Below are positions 8,408 through 17,334 of a DNA stretch of 64,000 nt, in pieces. The position numbers were made by a program, and so were the translations under genes. The stretch is from positions 47,824-111,823 of the forward strand of contig NZ_JACLAF010000016.1 in the NCBI RefSeq assembly GCF_015355625.1. Reading direction: 5' to 3'. Positions within the stretch are counted from its first letter, which is position 1. Each line of letters opens with the position of its first letter. Source of the DNA: Tamlana sp. I1 (lineage in GTDB: Bacteria; Bacteroidota; Bacteroidia; Flavobacteriales; Flavobacteriaceae). The notes beneath the pieces are model-generated. The model saw nothing but the letters and a program-made list of their open reading frames with translations, was not told the origin of the DNA and did not search any database.

Positions 8408-10858
8408 ATGAAGAAATCTAATTTTATGACGCTTGACAGTTTGTCATTACAGGAATTTGATGAAAACTCAGAATTAATTCCATTAATGACGCCTGAAGAT
8501 GAAGAAGCGATAAATAGTGAAGAATTGCCAGAAACCTTACCAATTTTGTCTTTACGAAATACAGTTTTGTTTCCAGGGGTGGTTATTCCAATTACGGCGG
8601 GCAGAGATAAATCAATTAAATTGATAAACGATGCTAATAAAGGCGGAAAAGTAATTGGTGTAGTTGCACAAAAGGACGAATTGGTTGAAGATCCTTCAGC
8701 AAAAGAAATTCATGAAACAGGAACCGTAGCTCGAATTTTACGTGTTTTAAAAATGCCCGATGGTAATGTTACCGTTATCATTCAAGGTAAAAAACGCTTT
8801 AAAGTAGCCGAAGTTATTACGGAAGAACCGTACATGAATGCGACTATTAGAGACATTCCTGAGGCGAAACCAGCTTTGAAAAACAAGGAGTTTTCAGCTA
8901 TTATAGATTCTATTAAGGATTTGGCTTTAGAAATTATAAAAGAAAACCCAAACATTCCTAGCGAGGCCTCTTTTGCTATAAAAAACATTGAAAGCAATTC
9001 GTTTTTAATCAATTTTGTGTCTTCAAACATGAATCTAACTGTTGCTGAAAAGCAAGAGCTTTTAGAGATTAACGATTTAAAAAAACGTGCTTTAGCCACG
9101 CTTAAATACATGAATGTTGAGTTTCAAAAACTTGAACTTAAGAATGATATTCAGTCTAAAGTTCAAATGGATATGAACCAACAGCAACGTGAGTATTTCT
9201 TACATCAGCAAATGAAAACCATTCAAGAAGAATTGGGTGGCGTAAGTCATGATGAGGAAATTGAAGAGATGAAGCAAAAGGCTAAAACGAAGCTTTGGGA
9301 TGAAAAAGTAGCCAAGCATTTCGATAAAGAAATTGCTAAAATGCAACGTATGAATCCGCAAGTTGCCGAGTATTCCATTCAGCGTAATTATTTAGAGCTC
9401 TTTTTAGATTTACCTTGGAATGAATTTAGCAAAGACAAATTCGATTTAAAACGTGCGATGAAAATCCTTGATCGCGACCATTTTGGTTTAGAGGATGTTA
9501 AGCGCCGTATTATTGAATATTTAGCGGTTTTAAAGCTGCGTAACGATATGAAATCGCCAATTTTATGTCTTTACGGCCCTCCAGGAGTAGGGAAAACATC
9601 TTTAGGAAAATCGATTGCTGAAGCTTTAGGACGTGAATATGTTCGAATTTCTTTAGGTGGTTTACGTGATGAAGCAGAAATACGTGGTCATAGAAAAACC
9701 TATATTGGTGCGATGCCTGGCCGTATTATTCAAAGTTTGAAAAAAGCCGGAACATCTAACCCTGTTTTTGTTTTAGATGAAATTGATAAGTTGTCAAATT
9801 CAAATCAAGGCGACCCTTCTTCAGCGATGTTAGAAGTTTTAGACCCTGAGCAAAATAGCGAGTTTTACGATAACTTTTTAGAAATGGGTTACGACCTGTC
9901 TAAAGTTATGTTTATAGCGACTTCCAATAGCTTATCAACCATACAACCTGCTTTGTTAGATCGTATGGAAATTATAAATGTTACGGGCTATACCATTGAA
10001 GAAAAGGTTGAAATTGCAAAACGTCATTTATTACCAAAACAATTAAAAGAGCACGGTTTAACCGATAAGCATTTAAAAATAGGAAAACCACAGTTAGAAA
10101 AAATTGTTGAAGGTTATACACGCGAATCTGGTGTTCGTGGGTTGGAAAAACAAGTGGCAAAAATGGTGCGTTACGCAGCCAAAAACATCGCCATGGAAGA
10201 GGATTACAACATAAAAGTAACCAACGAAGATATTATTGAAGTTTTAGGCGGCCCAAAAATGGAACGTGATAAATACGAAAATAATAATGTTGCTGGTGTG
10301 GTAACAGGATTAGCGTGGACACGTGTTGGTGGCGATATTTTGTTTATCGAATCTATTTTATCTAAAGGTAAAGGCACCATGACCATTACAGGGAATTTAG
10401 GTAAAGTCATGAAAGAATCGGCTACCATTGCCATGGAATATATAAAATCGAATGCTGATGAGTTTGGTATAGACCCAACAGTAATTGATAATTATAATGT
10501 ACACATTCACGTGCCTGAAGGTGCAACGCCAAAAGATGGACCAAGTGCTGGTGTTACCATGTTAACCTCGTTAGTGTCTTTATTTACGCAAAAGAAAGTG
10601 AAAAATAGTTTAGCGATGACTGGCGAAATTACACTACGTGGAAAGGTGCTTCCTGTGGGCGGAATAAAAGAAAAGATTTTAGCAGCAAAACGCGCTAGAA
10701 TTAAAGAGATTTTATTGTGTGAAGAAAATAGACGTGATATTGAAGAAATAAAACCTGAATATTTAAAAGGGTTAACCTTTCACTATGTTACCGATATGAG
10801 CGATGTAATAAAAATAGCGATAACCAATCAAAAGGTTAAAAACGCTAAAAAATTATAA
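8408..10858 (+). CDS. lon: ATP-dependent protease Lon (endopeptidase La)
   Basis: Lon is the cytosolic AAA+ serine protease that degrades misfolded and regulatory proteins. The 816-residue sequence has the LonA order: substrate-binding N-domain (about 40-240, [19 protein letters not shown]), coiled linker (about 240-345), AAA+ module with Walker A GPPGVGKT (390-397) and Walker B VFVLDEID, and the protease domain with the Ser-Lys dyad at Ser713 (DGPSAG) and Lys754 (GGIKEK). A shorter start at the internal ATG 24 bases downstream (MTLDSL) is possible. The gene ends at a strong terminator (10874-10905). Identification is secure. Confidence 0.97.
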   Translation: MKKSNFMTLDSLSLQEFDENSELIPLMTPEDEEAINSEELPETLPILSLRNTVLFPGVVIPITAGRDKSIKLINDANKGGKVIGVVAQKDELVEDPSAKEIHETGTVARILRVLKMPDGNVTVIIQGKKRFKVAEVITEEPYMNATIRDIPEAKPALKNKEFSAIIDSIKDLALEIIKENPNIPSEASFAIKNIESNSFLINFVSSNMNLTVAEKQELLEINDLKKRALATLKYMNVEFQKLELKNDIQSKVQMDMNQQQREYFLHQQMKTIQEELGGVSHDEEIEEMKQKAKTKLWDEKVAKHFDKEIAKMQRMNPQVAEYSIQRNYLELFLDLPWNEFSKDKFDLKRAMKILDRDHFGLEDVKRRIIEYLAVLKLRNDMKSPILCLYGPPGVGKTSLGKSIAEALGREYVRISLGGLRDEAEIRGHRKTYIGAMPGRIIQSLKKAGTSNPVFVLDEIDKLSNSNQGDPSSAMLEVLDPEQNSEFYDNFLEMGYDLSKVMFIATSNSLSTIQPALLDRMEIINVTGYTIEEKVEIAKRHLLPKQLKEHGLTDKHLKIGKPQLEKIVEGYTRESGVRGLEKQVAKMVRYAAKNIAMEEDYNIKVTNEDIIEVLGGPKMERDKYENNNVAGVVTGLAWTRVGGDILFIESILSKGKGTMTITGNLGKVMKESATIAMEYIKSNADEFGIDPTVIDNYNVHIHVPEGATPKDGPSAGVTMLTSLVSLFTQKKVKNSLAMTGEITLRGKVLPVGGIKEKILAAKRARIKEILLCEENRRDIEEIKPEYLKGLTFHYVTDMSDVIKIAITNQKVKNAKKL

Positions 10859-10873
10859 TTTGAAAATATTTTT

Positions 10874-10905
10874 AAAAAAACCTCGAAATTCATCGAGGTT
10901 TTTTT
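10874..10905 (+). terminator. lon terminator
   Basis: Perfect 13-base inverted repeat (10874-10886 and 10893-10905, stem core CCTCGA/TCGAGG) with a 6-base loop, ending in seven T. It lies 15 bases after the lon stop. Confidence 0.9.
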
Positions 10906-11538
10906 ATGCCTTAAAATTTCAGACAGTAATATAGCATAAACGCTTTTCATACATTTAGTATCATATAATTAAAACAGAATAAAACCTAAGAAACTATAAT
11001 TTATTCATCTTAAAATGTAGCAACCACATTAAAATATTTTATAGCATTAATCCTATATAAGCCTGAAACTTATTAATCAAATAAAAACATCTCTCTAGTA
11101 TGTTTTTTATGTAGATGTATTTAATTGAAGTGCGCTAAAATGTAAAGCGATTGTTGTGGCTTTACAATTAACTTTAAATTAGTTAATTATACTGATTTTT
11201 AAGTATAAAAAATTGAAAAAATAATAGCGGTTTAGTAAAATTATTTTTTATGAAAATTAAAGCTTGTTCTTGTTTTGGACGATTCAAAACACCACTTTTG
11301 ATTTCTAAAGATTGAATTACTGAATTTTTTTTGTTCTATTGATGATTTTTGACTTATAGACAGACTACCTTTATTAACGCTATTAAAGAAGCCGCTTTAG
11401 TGGCTACTGAAGATAGAGACTTTCATAAATAGAAAAAATATGACAGACTTAACTTTAGTTTATTTTTCTTAATTTTATGAGATATTAAAACTATAACTTA
11501 ATTAATCCCTTTAACTATTTACCCAAAAAGAACACATT
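10906..11538. other. Gene-poor stretch between lon and the LRR gene
   Basis: About 630 AT-rich bases without an intact gene. A 21-codon open frame begins at about 11250 (MKIKACSCFGRF...) but shows no coding support. The only recognisable trace is the short penicillin-binding-protein relic at 11373-11432. The stretch looks like a decayed gene region. Confidence 0.5.
11373..11432 (+). pseudogene. Relic of a GT51 penicillin-binding protein
   Basis: Translation in one frame gives INAIKEAALVATEDRDFHK followed by a stop. This matches the first conserved motif of family 51 glycosyltransferases (class A penicillin-binding proteins), in which the Glu of (A)xEDxxFxxH is catalytic. The frame is open for only about 28 codons and nothing else of the roughly 700-residue protein can be seen around it, so this is a fragment left by deletion or decay. 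The match is short; chance cannot be fully excluded. Confidence 0.5.
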
Positions 11539-14322
11539 ATGAAAAGAACTTTACTTGTATTAGGCATTATGATGTCAGTAAATGTTTGTTTATCACAAAC
11601 AACATCAGTTCCAGACAACAATTTTGAACATTATTTAGAAACCCATAATGCTGCAGGAACTGCAGTGCCAGTAGGAGATCCTAATAGTATGGGCGATGGA
11701 ACCGATGGAAATAACTTGGTTTTAACTAATAGAATTGACACTGTGCAATCACTTAATGTCAGTGGTTTAAGTATTGCGGACTTAACAGGTATAGAGGGCT
11801 TTTTATCATTGAGCGATTTAAACTGTAGTAATAACCAGATTGCAATGTTGGATTTACAATCTAATTTGTTCTTAACTAATTTTAATTGTAGTAACAATGG
11901 TATGAACAGTTTAATATTCGCTTCTAGTCCTCCTTTAGGAGGCATGACTAGCCTAAATTGTAGCGCCAACCAATTAACTGCTTTGGATGTGTCTAATATG
12001 CCTAATTTGCAAACGTTGAATTACAGCGAAAATCAAATCTCTAATTTAGATTTATCAAGCAACCCCGATTTGGAAACCTTAAATTGTAGTGGAAACCAAC
12101 TTGCCGATACAGATACAGCATTAACAAGCGTGACCAATAATTTGAAAAATTTATATTGTTTTGACAATACGATTTTAACTTTAGATTTAACCAGTAAAAG
12201 TAATTTGGTAGAATTGGCATGCTATAATAACGGCATGACCAGTTTAACTCTGCCAACTACTGCATCTTCATTGACCACAGTTAATTGTTATACCAATGCG
12301 TTAACAGGTACTATAGATTTTACAAGTTTTGCAGCTAGTTTAACTAATGTTGATTGTAGTGAGAACCAATTAACAGGAGTAAATGTTACTGGTTGTACTT
12401 TATTGGAGAGCTTAGCTGTAGAAATAAATGACTTAACAAACTTGGATGTTTCTACCTGTAGCGGATTACAATATCTTGAGTGTGGAACCAACGATATGAG
12501 TAGTGGTGTTTTAACTTTGCCAAGCACAACCACTAATTTAGAAGAATTGTATGCATACGAGATGAATATTTCGGCTTTAAACTATGCTAGTTATACGGCG
12601 CTTACCGATTTAGATCTTAGTTCTAATAACTTTTCAAGTTTAGATATTAGTACAATGCCTAATTTAACATCGTTTTATTGTAACGATAATGCGTTGACTA
12701 CGCTTAACATAAAAAACGGGCAAAACGGTATTTTAGCTTTTATGCATGCTGCTAATAATACAGGGTTAACCTGTATTCAAGTGGATAATGTTACTGGGGC
12801 CAATGCTAAAACCACAGCTGGCGATTGGCAAAAAGACAGCTTCGTTTTTTATAGTTTAGATGCAGGTTGTACAGGTACTCCAGTTACAACTATTTCCGAT
12901 GTTAATTTTGAACACTATTTAGAAACCCATGATAAGGATGGTAATATCGTACCAGTAGGGGATGCCTCGAGTCTGGGTGATGGATCAGACGGTAATGGGG
13001 TGGTCTATACAGACCAGCTAGAAACGGCTTTAACTATATATGCTATTGCTTCGAGTATTACAAGTTTATCGGGTATTGAAGTTTGTACGGATTTACAAAC
13101 TTTAGATTGTACTGCAAATCAAATAACAACTTTAGATTTATCTAGTAATACCAATCTGGTGTCCTTAAATTGTACAGATAATTCAATTAGTAGTTTAACT
13201 TTACCAACAACGGCTGCATCATTAACCACTTTAAATTTAGAAAACAATAATATAAATGGATCACTAAATTTATCAACTTTTACAGCTTTGGAAACCGTTG
13301 ATGTTAGTAATAGTGGAATAACAGGTATTAATGTATCTGGGTTATCAAACTTAACAGTGTTGGAGGTTGATAACAATAATCTTTCAGCCTTAAATGTTTC
13401 AGACAATGGTGCTCTAGAAGAGCTTTATTGCAATAACAATACCTTAGGGGCAAATTTAACTTTGCCATTAACAAAAACCAATTTGGTTGTTTTAGATGCT
13501 TCAGAAATTGGAGCGTCTTCTTTAAACTATGCTTTATATACAAACTTAAATGAATTGTATTTAGCCGGAAACAGTTTTACGGATATAAATGATGTTAGTG
13601 CCTTAACACAGCTTACCGATTTAGACTGTTCTGATAATAGTCTTACAAGTTTAGATGTATCTGCAAATGCCAATTTGGGAATTTTTGTATGTAGTGGGAA
13701 TGCTCTAGGAACTAATTTAAATTTACCAACAAATACGAGTAATTTATATCATCTAGGGGCTTCAGATATTAGTACAAGTTCTTTAAATTATGCTAATTAT
13801 CCGAACTTACAAACTTTATATTTAAGTGAAAATAACTTTACTGATATAGACATAAGTGGTTTAACAAATATTCAGGAATTATATTGCGATATGAACCAGT
13901 TATTAACCTCTTTAAATATAAAAAACGGCACTAATAATGCTACTTTAAATGTGATGGAGGCTAATAATAACAGTAGTTTAAGCTGTATAGAAGTTGATGA
14001 TGTAACAGTGGCAGAAGGAAAGGTGTTTTGGGTTAAGGATGCCAGCGTTTCTTATAGTACAGATTGTAGTACTTTGAGTGTTAATGAGGCTGATAGTAAC
14101 AAGCTGTCTCTGTATCCTAACCCAAGTAGTGATAAAATTTATGTACAGCTACCGGCACCCGCTTCATATCGTTTGATTAATATTTATGGACAGGAAGTGT
14201 CTAAAGGTGCATTTGTGCAAGGAAAAAACACTTTAGATGTTCAATCCTTGGCTAAAGGTGTTTATTTCTTAAAGACTGAAACCAATAAAGGAGGAGCCAT
14301 TAAAAAGATAATTAAAGAATAA
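11539..14322 (+). CDS. Secreted leucine-rich-repeat protein with type IX secretion sorting domain
   Basis: A 927-residue secreted protein. Signal peptide about 1-20 (LVLGIMMSVNVCLSQ). The body is made of LRRs of about 21 residues with the pattern L..L.CS.N.L..LD.S, arranged in two homologous halves: each opens with a NFEHYLETH module (about residues 28-36 and 456-464) followed by a D-G-(T/S)-D-G-N loop, and each ends with a TSLNIKNG...CI.VD segment. The C-terminus (about 855-927, LYPNPSSDKIYV ... KGVYFLKTETNKG..KKIIKE) is a type A sorting domain that directs export by the Por (type IX) system and surface attachment or release. Probable role: adhesion or recognition of glycans or proteins at the cell surface; the ligand is unknown. 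Confidence 0.93.
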   Translation: MKRTLLVLGIMMSVNVCLSQTTSVPDNNFEHYLETHNAAGTAVPVGDPNSMGDGTDGNNLVLTNRIDTVQSLNVSGLSIADLTGIEGFLSLSDLNCSNNQIAMLDLQSNLFLTNFNCSNNGMNSLIFASSPPLGGMTSLNCSANQLTALDVSNMPNLQTLNYSENQISNLDLSSNPDLETLNCSGNQLADTDTALTSVTNNLKNLYCFDNTILTLDLTSKSNLVELACYNNGMTSLTLPTTASSLTTVNCYTNALTGTIDFTSFAASLTNVDCSENQLTGVNVTGCTLLESLAVEINDLTNLDVSTCSGLQYLECGTNDMSSGVLTLPSTTTNLEELYAYEMNISALNYASYTALTDLDLSSNNFSSLDISTMPNLTSFYCNDNALTTLNIKNGQNGILAFMHAANNTGLTCIQVDNVTGANAKTTAGDWQKDSFVFYSLDAGCTGTPVTTISDVNFEHYLETHDKDGNIVPVGDASSLGDGSDGNGVVYTDQLETALTIYAIASSITSLSGIEVCTDLQTLDCTANQITTLDLSSNTNLVSLNCTDNSISSLTLPTTAASLTTLNLENNNINGSLNLSTFTALETVDVSNSGITGINVSGLSNLTVLEVDNNNLSALNVSDNGALEELYCNNNTLGANLTLPLTKTNLVVLDASEIGASSLNYALYTNLNELYLAGNSFTDINDVSALTQLTDLDCSDNSLTSLDVSANANLGIFVCSGNALGTNLNLPTNTSNLYHLGASDISTSSLNYANYPNLQTLYLSENNFTDIDISGLTNIQELYCDMNQLLTSLNIKNGTNNATLNVMEANNNSSLSCIEVDDVTVAEGKVFWVKDASVSYSTDCSTLSVNEADSNKLSLYPNPSSDKIYVQLPAPASYRLINIYGQEVSKGAFVQGKNTLDVQSLAKGVYFLKTETNKGGAIKKIIKE

Positions 14323-14337
14323 TACAGCACGGTATTT

Positions 14338-14365
14338 ATAATAATAATAATAATAATAATAATAA
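14338..14365 (+). repeat. Trinucleotide (ATA)9 microsatellite
   Basis: About nine uninterrupted ATA units directly between the LRR stop codon and its terminator hairpin. Such tracts change length by slippage; here it lies outside the coding region and would affect only the 3' untranslated part. Confidence 0.9.
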
Positions 14366-14389
14366 GCAACCTTAACGGGTTGCTTTTTT
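14365..14389 (+). terminator. Terminator of the LRR gene
   Basis: AGCAACC (14365-14371) pairs with GGTTGCT (14378-14384), loop TTAACG, followed by a run of T to 14389. It directly abuts the ATA microsatellite. Confidence 0.8.
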
Positions 14390-14582
14390 ATTGAAGGTGT
14401 TTTTTAGGTGGTATGTGTAGTTTAATATTAATGAAATTAACATGCTATGGATGATCTTCAATTCCCATGAAAAGCCCTAAATTAATGAGTTCGAACCAAC
14501 TACTTTTATCTAATTCGGATGAAATAATAAAAACGAATTGATTTTTGAAAGCGGTAAAATAAGGTTTGTAAAATAATTCAAA

Positions 14583-15446
14583 TCATTCCAATAAAAATGA
14601 AATAGCAGAATTGGATATTTCTGAAGCTTCTCGATTTGGCCTCGCTATTAATACATCGGTTGAAAAATGCCTGTCTAAATCTAAAAAAGATAATTCGGGG
14701 TAATTATGACTGTTTTTTAAACTTCTTGGCACGATAGAAACCCCTAAACCATGCCTTACTAATTGAATTATGGAATTGATATTATTTGATTCGTGAACCA
14801 CATTTGGTGTAAATTTGTATTGCGCACAAATTTCAAGAAGTGAGTTGTAAAACATGGGCGCATACTCTTTATTAAAAAACACAAAGACCTTGTCTTTCAT
14901 ATCCCCTAAATCTTTAACGTTTTCAAATAATGTATTGTTGTAAACCAGGGCATAAGCATCTTTAAACCAAAGTTTAGAGTTGACTTTTGTAGATATTAAC
15001 GGCGCTCTTACAATGCCTAAATCCAGTTTATTTTGTTCTAAAGCTAAGATTTGTTTAGAAGTAGAGACCTCGTATAATTTAATTTTAAGAAAAGGGTATT
15101 TTTCGGTTAGAAACTGAACAAGTTCTGAGATTTTATTGGAGAAGGTAGAACTAATGTACCCAATTCTATATTCGCCATTTACATGTGTTGAAATTTTTCT
15201 AGTTTTTAAAACTACCGATTCTAAATCTTGTAACTGGCCAACTATTTCATGCTTAAAAAATTTTCCAGCTTCGGTTAAAGTGACCTTTTTGTTGTTTCTT
15301 TCAAACAACTTGGCGCCTATTTCATTTTCAAGTTCTTTTATCTGCCTGCTTAATGGCGGTTGCGAAATGCAAAGCTTTTCAGCAGCTTTTGTGAAATTTA
15401 ATTCTTCGGCTACCGCTAAAAAATATTTTAAATGTCTTAATTCCAT
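14583..15446 (-). CDS. LysR family transcriptional regulator
   Basis: A 287-residue LysR-type regulator. The N-terminal winged HTH is textbook (MELRHLKYFLAVAEELNFTKAAEKLCISQPPLSRQIKELENEIGAKLFER, residues 1-50), followed by a linker helix and a periplasmic-binding-like effector domain (about 92-285). Such proteins bind T-N11-A sites near their own promoter and often control the divergent neighbour, here the methyltransferase at 15541. The intervening 94 bases contain a dyad overlapping the methyltransferase -7 element. The effector cannot be predicted; the family also controls distant genes. Confidence 0.93.
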   Translation of the reverse strand: MELRHLKYFLAVAEELNFTKAAEKLCISQPPLSRQIKELENEIGAKLFERNNKKVTLTEAGKFFKHEIVGQLQDLESVVLKTRKISTHVNGEYRIGYISSTFSNKISELVQFLTEKYPFLKIKLYEVSTSKQILALEQNKLDLGIVRAPLISTKVNSKLWFKDAYALVYNNTLFENVKDLGDMKDKVFVFFNKEYAPMFYNSLLEICAQYKFTPNVVHESNNINSIIQLVRHGLGVSIVPRSLKNSHNYPELSFLDLDRHFSTDVLIARPNREASEISNSAISFLLE

Positions 15447-15510
15447 AATAATACTTAAAAGGTATTAATAGTTGACAAAATAAGTCTTTTTAAGTTAATT
15501 TAAAAAATTA

Positions 15511-15529
15511 TAGATTTGAAATATCAAAT
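15511..15529 (+). promoter_or_regulatory. Promoter -7 element with overlapping dyad
   Basis: TAGATTTG at 15511-15518 matches TAnnTTTG exactly, 22 bases before the methyltransferase ATG. Overlapping it, ATTTGA-N4-TCAAAT (15514-15529) is a perfect 6-base dyad that also contains a T-N11-A pattern. It is a candidate LysR operator between the divergent genes. Confidence 0.5.
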
Positions 15530-15540
15530 AAAATATAGAA

Positions 15541-16251
15541 ATGATGAGCAAATCAACAGTTAAAGAAATTAGAGAACGATTTGACAATGACGTAGAACGT
15601 TTTTCAAATTTAGACACCGGGCAAGTGGCCACCATTGATGCTAAAATTTCTCTTGAACTTTTAACAGAAGCTTCAAAACGCATAAAGCCTGATGCTGAAA
15701 GTTTGTTAGACATTGGTTGTGGTGCAGGCAATTATAGCTTAAAAATGTTAACTAAAATTGCCAACCTTAATTGTACTTTAGTTGATTTGAGTAAACCTAT
15801 GCTTGACAAAGCAAAGGAAAGGGTTTCAGAAAAAACGAAAAATCAAGTAACGACCATTCAAGGCGATATTCGAGAGATTGATTTGAAAGAAAATAGTTTT
15901 GATATTATTTTAGCTGGTGCTGTTTTGCATCATTTAAGAGATGATCAAGACTGGGAATCTACGTTTGATAAATTATTTCGTTTATTAAAACCTGGCGGAT
16001 GTTTAATGATTTCAGATTTAATAACTCAAGAAACACCTGCTGTAAATGATTATACCTGGGAGCGTTATGGCGATTATTTAGAAGCTATAGATGGTAAAGC
16101 ATACCGAAAAAAAGTGCTTGATTATGTTGAAAAAGAAGATTCACCCCGATCCATGACTTATCAATTAGAGTTAATGAAAAAGGTGGGTTTTAAACAAACA
16201 GAAATTTTACATAAAAACATGTGTTTTGGTGCATTTGGCGCCATCAAATAA
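15541..16251 (+). CDS. Class I SAM-dependent methyltransferase
   Basis: A 236-residue soluble methyltransferase with the Rossmann-type fold. Motif I is LLDIGCGAGNYSL (about 55-67), motif II ends in the acidic residue of CTLVDLSKPML (about 78-88), motif post-II/III GDIREIDL (about 103-110), and motif IV ILAGAVLHHLRD (about 119-130) resembles the ubiquinone/tRNA-type Methyltransf_11/25 group. The substrate cannot be read from the sequence; members act on small molecules, quinones or tRNA. The start could be either of two adjacent ATG codons (15541 or 15544). It is divergent from the LysR gene, which may control it. Confidence 0.88.
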   Translation: MMSKSTVKEIRERFDNDVERFSNLDTGQVATIDAKISLELLTEASKRIKPDAESLLDIGCGAGNYSLKMLTKIANLNCTLVDLSKPMLDKAKERVSEKTKNQVTTIQGDIREIDLKENSFDIILAGAVLHHLRDDQDWESTFDKLFRLLKPGGCLMISDLITQETPAVNDYTWERYGDYLEAIDGKAYRKKVLDYVEKEDSPRSMTYQLELMKKVGFKQTEILHKNMCFGAFGAIK

Positions 16252-16676
16252 TAAGCCTAATAGGTGTATCATAAGGTCGTTATTACTTCAATTCTTTACT
16301 GAAATGAATGTAATAGCGACCTTACTGCTTAAGTTGCCTTGCAATCATAAATCAGCCAAATCAGGATGATTTAGTATTCAAAACGTCACTCATTTAAATC
16401 ATGAAAGTTATCCAGATGATTTCCTTTATGGAGTTGAAGATATTGTGGCAGATTTAAAATCTATAATTTTTAAATGGTTTGCTTTTGAAGATTTGCCAGA
16501 ATCTGTCATTTAAAGCCAGAAGCATTGATGAATTAAATTTAAGACATTAGCATAAGTAATGTATTACAACTATCTGATAAATTGGCGATTAAGTCATTTA
16601 AAATTCTAAAAAAACAGTTAAAATTGGTATATTTCATTTGCACCCAACTTGAAGTAAACGTACTATTGCATGAACG
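16252..16676. other. Intergenic stretch before the HNH gene
   Basis: About 425 bases holding no intact gene. An inverted repeat near the methyltransferase stop (GGTCGTTATTAC at 16273-16284, approximate partner GTAATAGCGACC at 16310-16321) could act as its terminator. A 47-codon open remnant lies at 16370-16513. Confidence 0.5.
16370..16513 (+). pseudogene. Possible remnant of an unidentified gene
   Basis: The frame between a TGA and a TAA translates to FSIQNVTHLNHESYPDD and on to WFAFEDLPESVI, with composition that looks coding (acidic, aromatic, mixed) rather than random AT-rich sequence. It has no start codon at its head, and I do not recognise a family. It may be the tail of a decayed gene. 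Low confidence. Confidence 0.3.
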
Positions 16677-17252
16677 ATGCCTGAAATTTTAAAAATAAAA
16701 TTGAGAATGATACGAAATTATTGGAATGAGGAATGGAAAACGATTGAATTTGACGACAAGATTTCCGAAAAAGAAAAATTTAAAATATCGAATTACGGTA
16801 GACTTTTAAACTGTAAAACAGATCAGGAATTTTTAGTTAAAGAGTACTTTATAAACGGATACCAAAATTTACCCCTTAAACAAAAAAAGAACGGAAAACA
16901 GACTAGCAGATACGTTCACAAACTTGTTGCTGAACATTTTCTGGAAAAAAATAACGGCGTTTGTGTGATTCATTTGAATTATGACAAAACCGATAATCGT
17001 GTTGAAAACCTTAAATGGGCTACCAAAAGAGAAAAAGAGCTTCACCAATTTAACAACCCAAAATGGGAAGACATTGTGAAGCGAAGAAATAAAAATATAG
17101 GGAAATTAACCGAAGGGAAAGTAAAAATTATTAAACGCCAATTAAAAAACAACCGAACTCGAATTAAAATGATTGCAAAACGTTTTGGAGTGTCTGATAT
17201 GCAAATTCATAGAATTAAAACGGGCGAAAACTGGAGTTCTGTAACCGAATAG
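16677..17252 (+). CDS. Free-standing HNH endonuclease with NUMOD4 and HTH modules
   Basis: A 191-residue protein in the style of phage and intron homing endonucleases. NUMOD4-like N-terminus (WNEEWKTIEFDD...FKISNYGRLLNCKT, about 14-55), an HNH_3-type core (VHKLVAEHFLEK, VIHLNYDKTDNRVENLKWATKRE, about 88-132) and a C-terminal helix-turn-helix (IAKRFGVSDMQIHRIKTGENW, about 165-186) for DNA binding. In the core, the usual first His is present in the VIHLN context and the NxxNL.W pattern is intact. The ATG at 16677 or the internal ATG at 16707 (MIRNYWNEEW) may be the real start; the second fits the domain edge better. It is not inserted in a recognisable host gene. Role unknown, probably selfish or defence-linked. 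Confidence 0.82.
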   Translation: MPEILKIKLRMIRNYWNEEWKTIEFDDKISEKEKFKISNYGRLLNCKTDQEFLVKEYFINGYQNLPLKQKKNGKQTSRYVHKLVAEHFLEKNNGVCVIHLNYDKTDNRVENLKWATKREKELHQFNNPKWEDIVKRRNKNIGKLTEGKVKIIKRQLKNNRTRIKMIAKRFGVSDMQIHRIKTGENWSSVTE

Positions 17253-17334
17253 TAATGCAGGATTTAAACCTGTATAGACATTTTAATGAATCCATGTAAC
17301 ACTTCAACAATTACACATTTAAGCAACTTCAGTA

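Noticed and set aside
11250..11315. Short open frame MKIKACSCFGRF...
   Set aside because: Only 21 codons, no promoter, no recognisable family; probably chance in AT-rich decayed sequence.
14338..14365. Phase-variable switch in the LRR gene
   Set aside because: The ATA tract lies after the stop codon and changes in multiples of three would not alter the reading frame.
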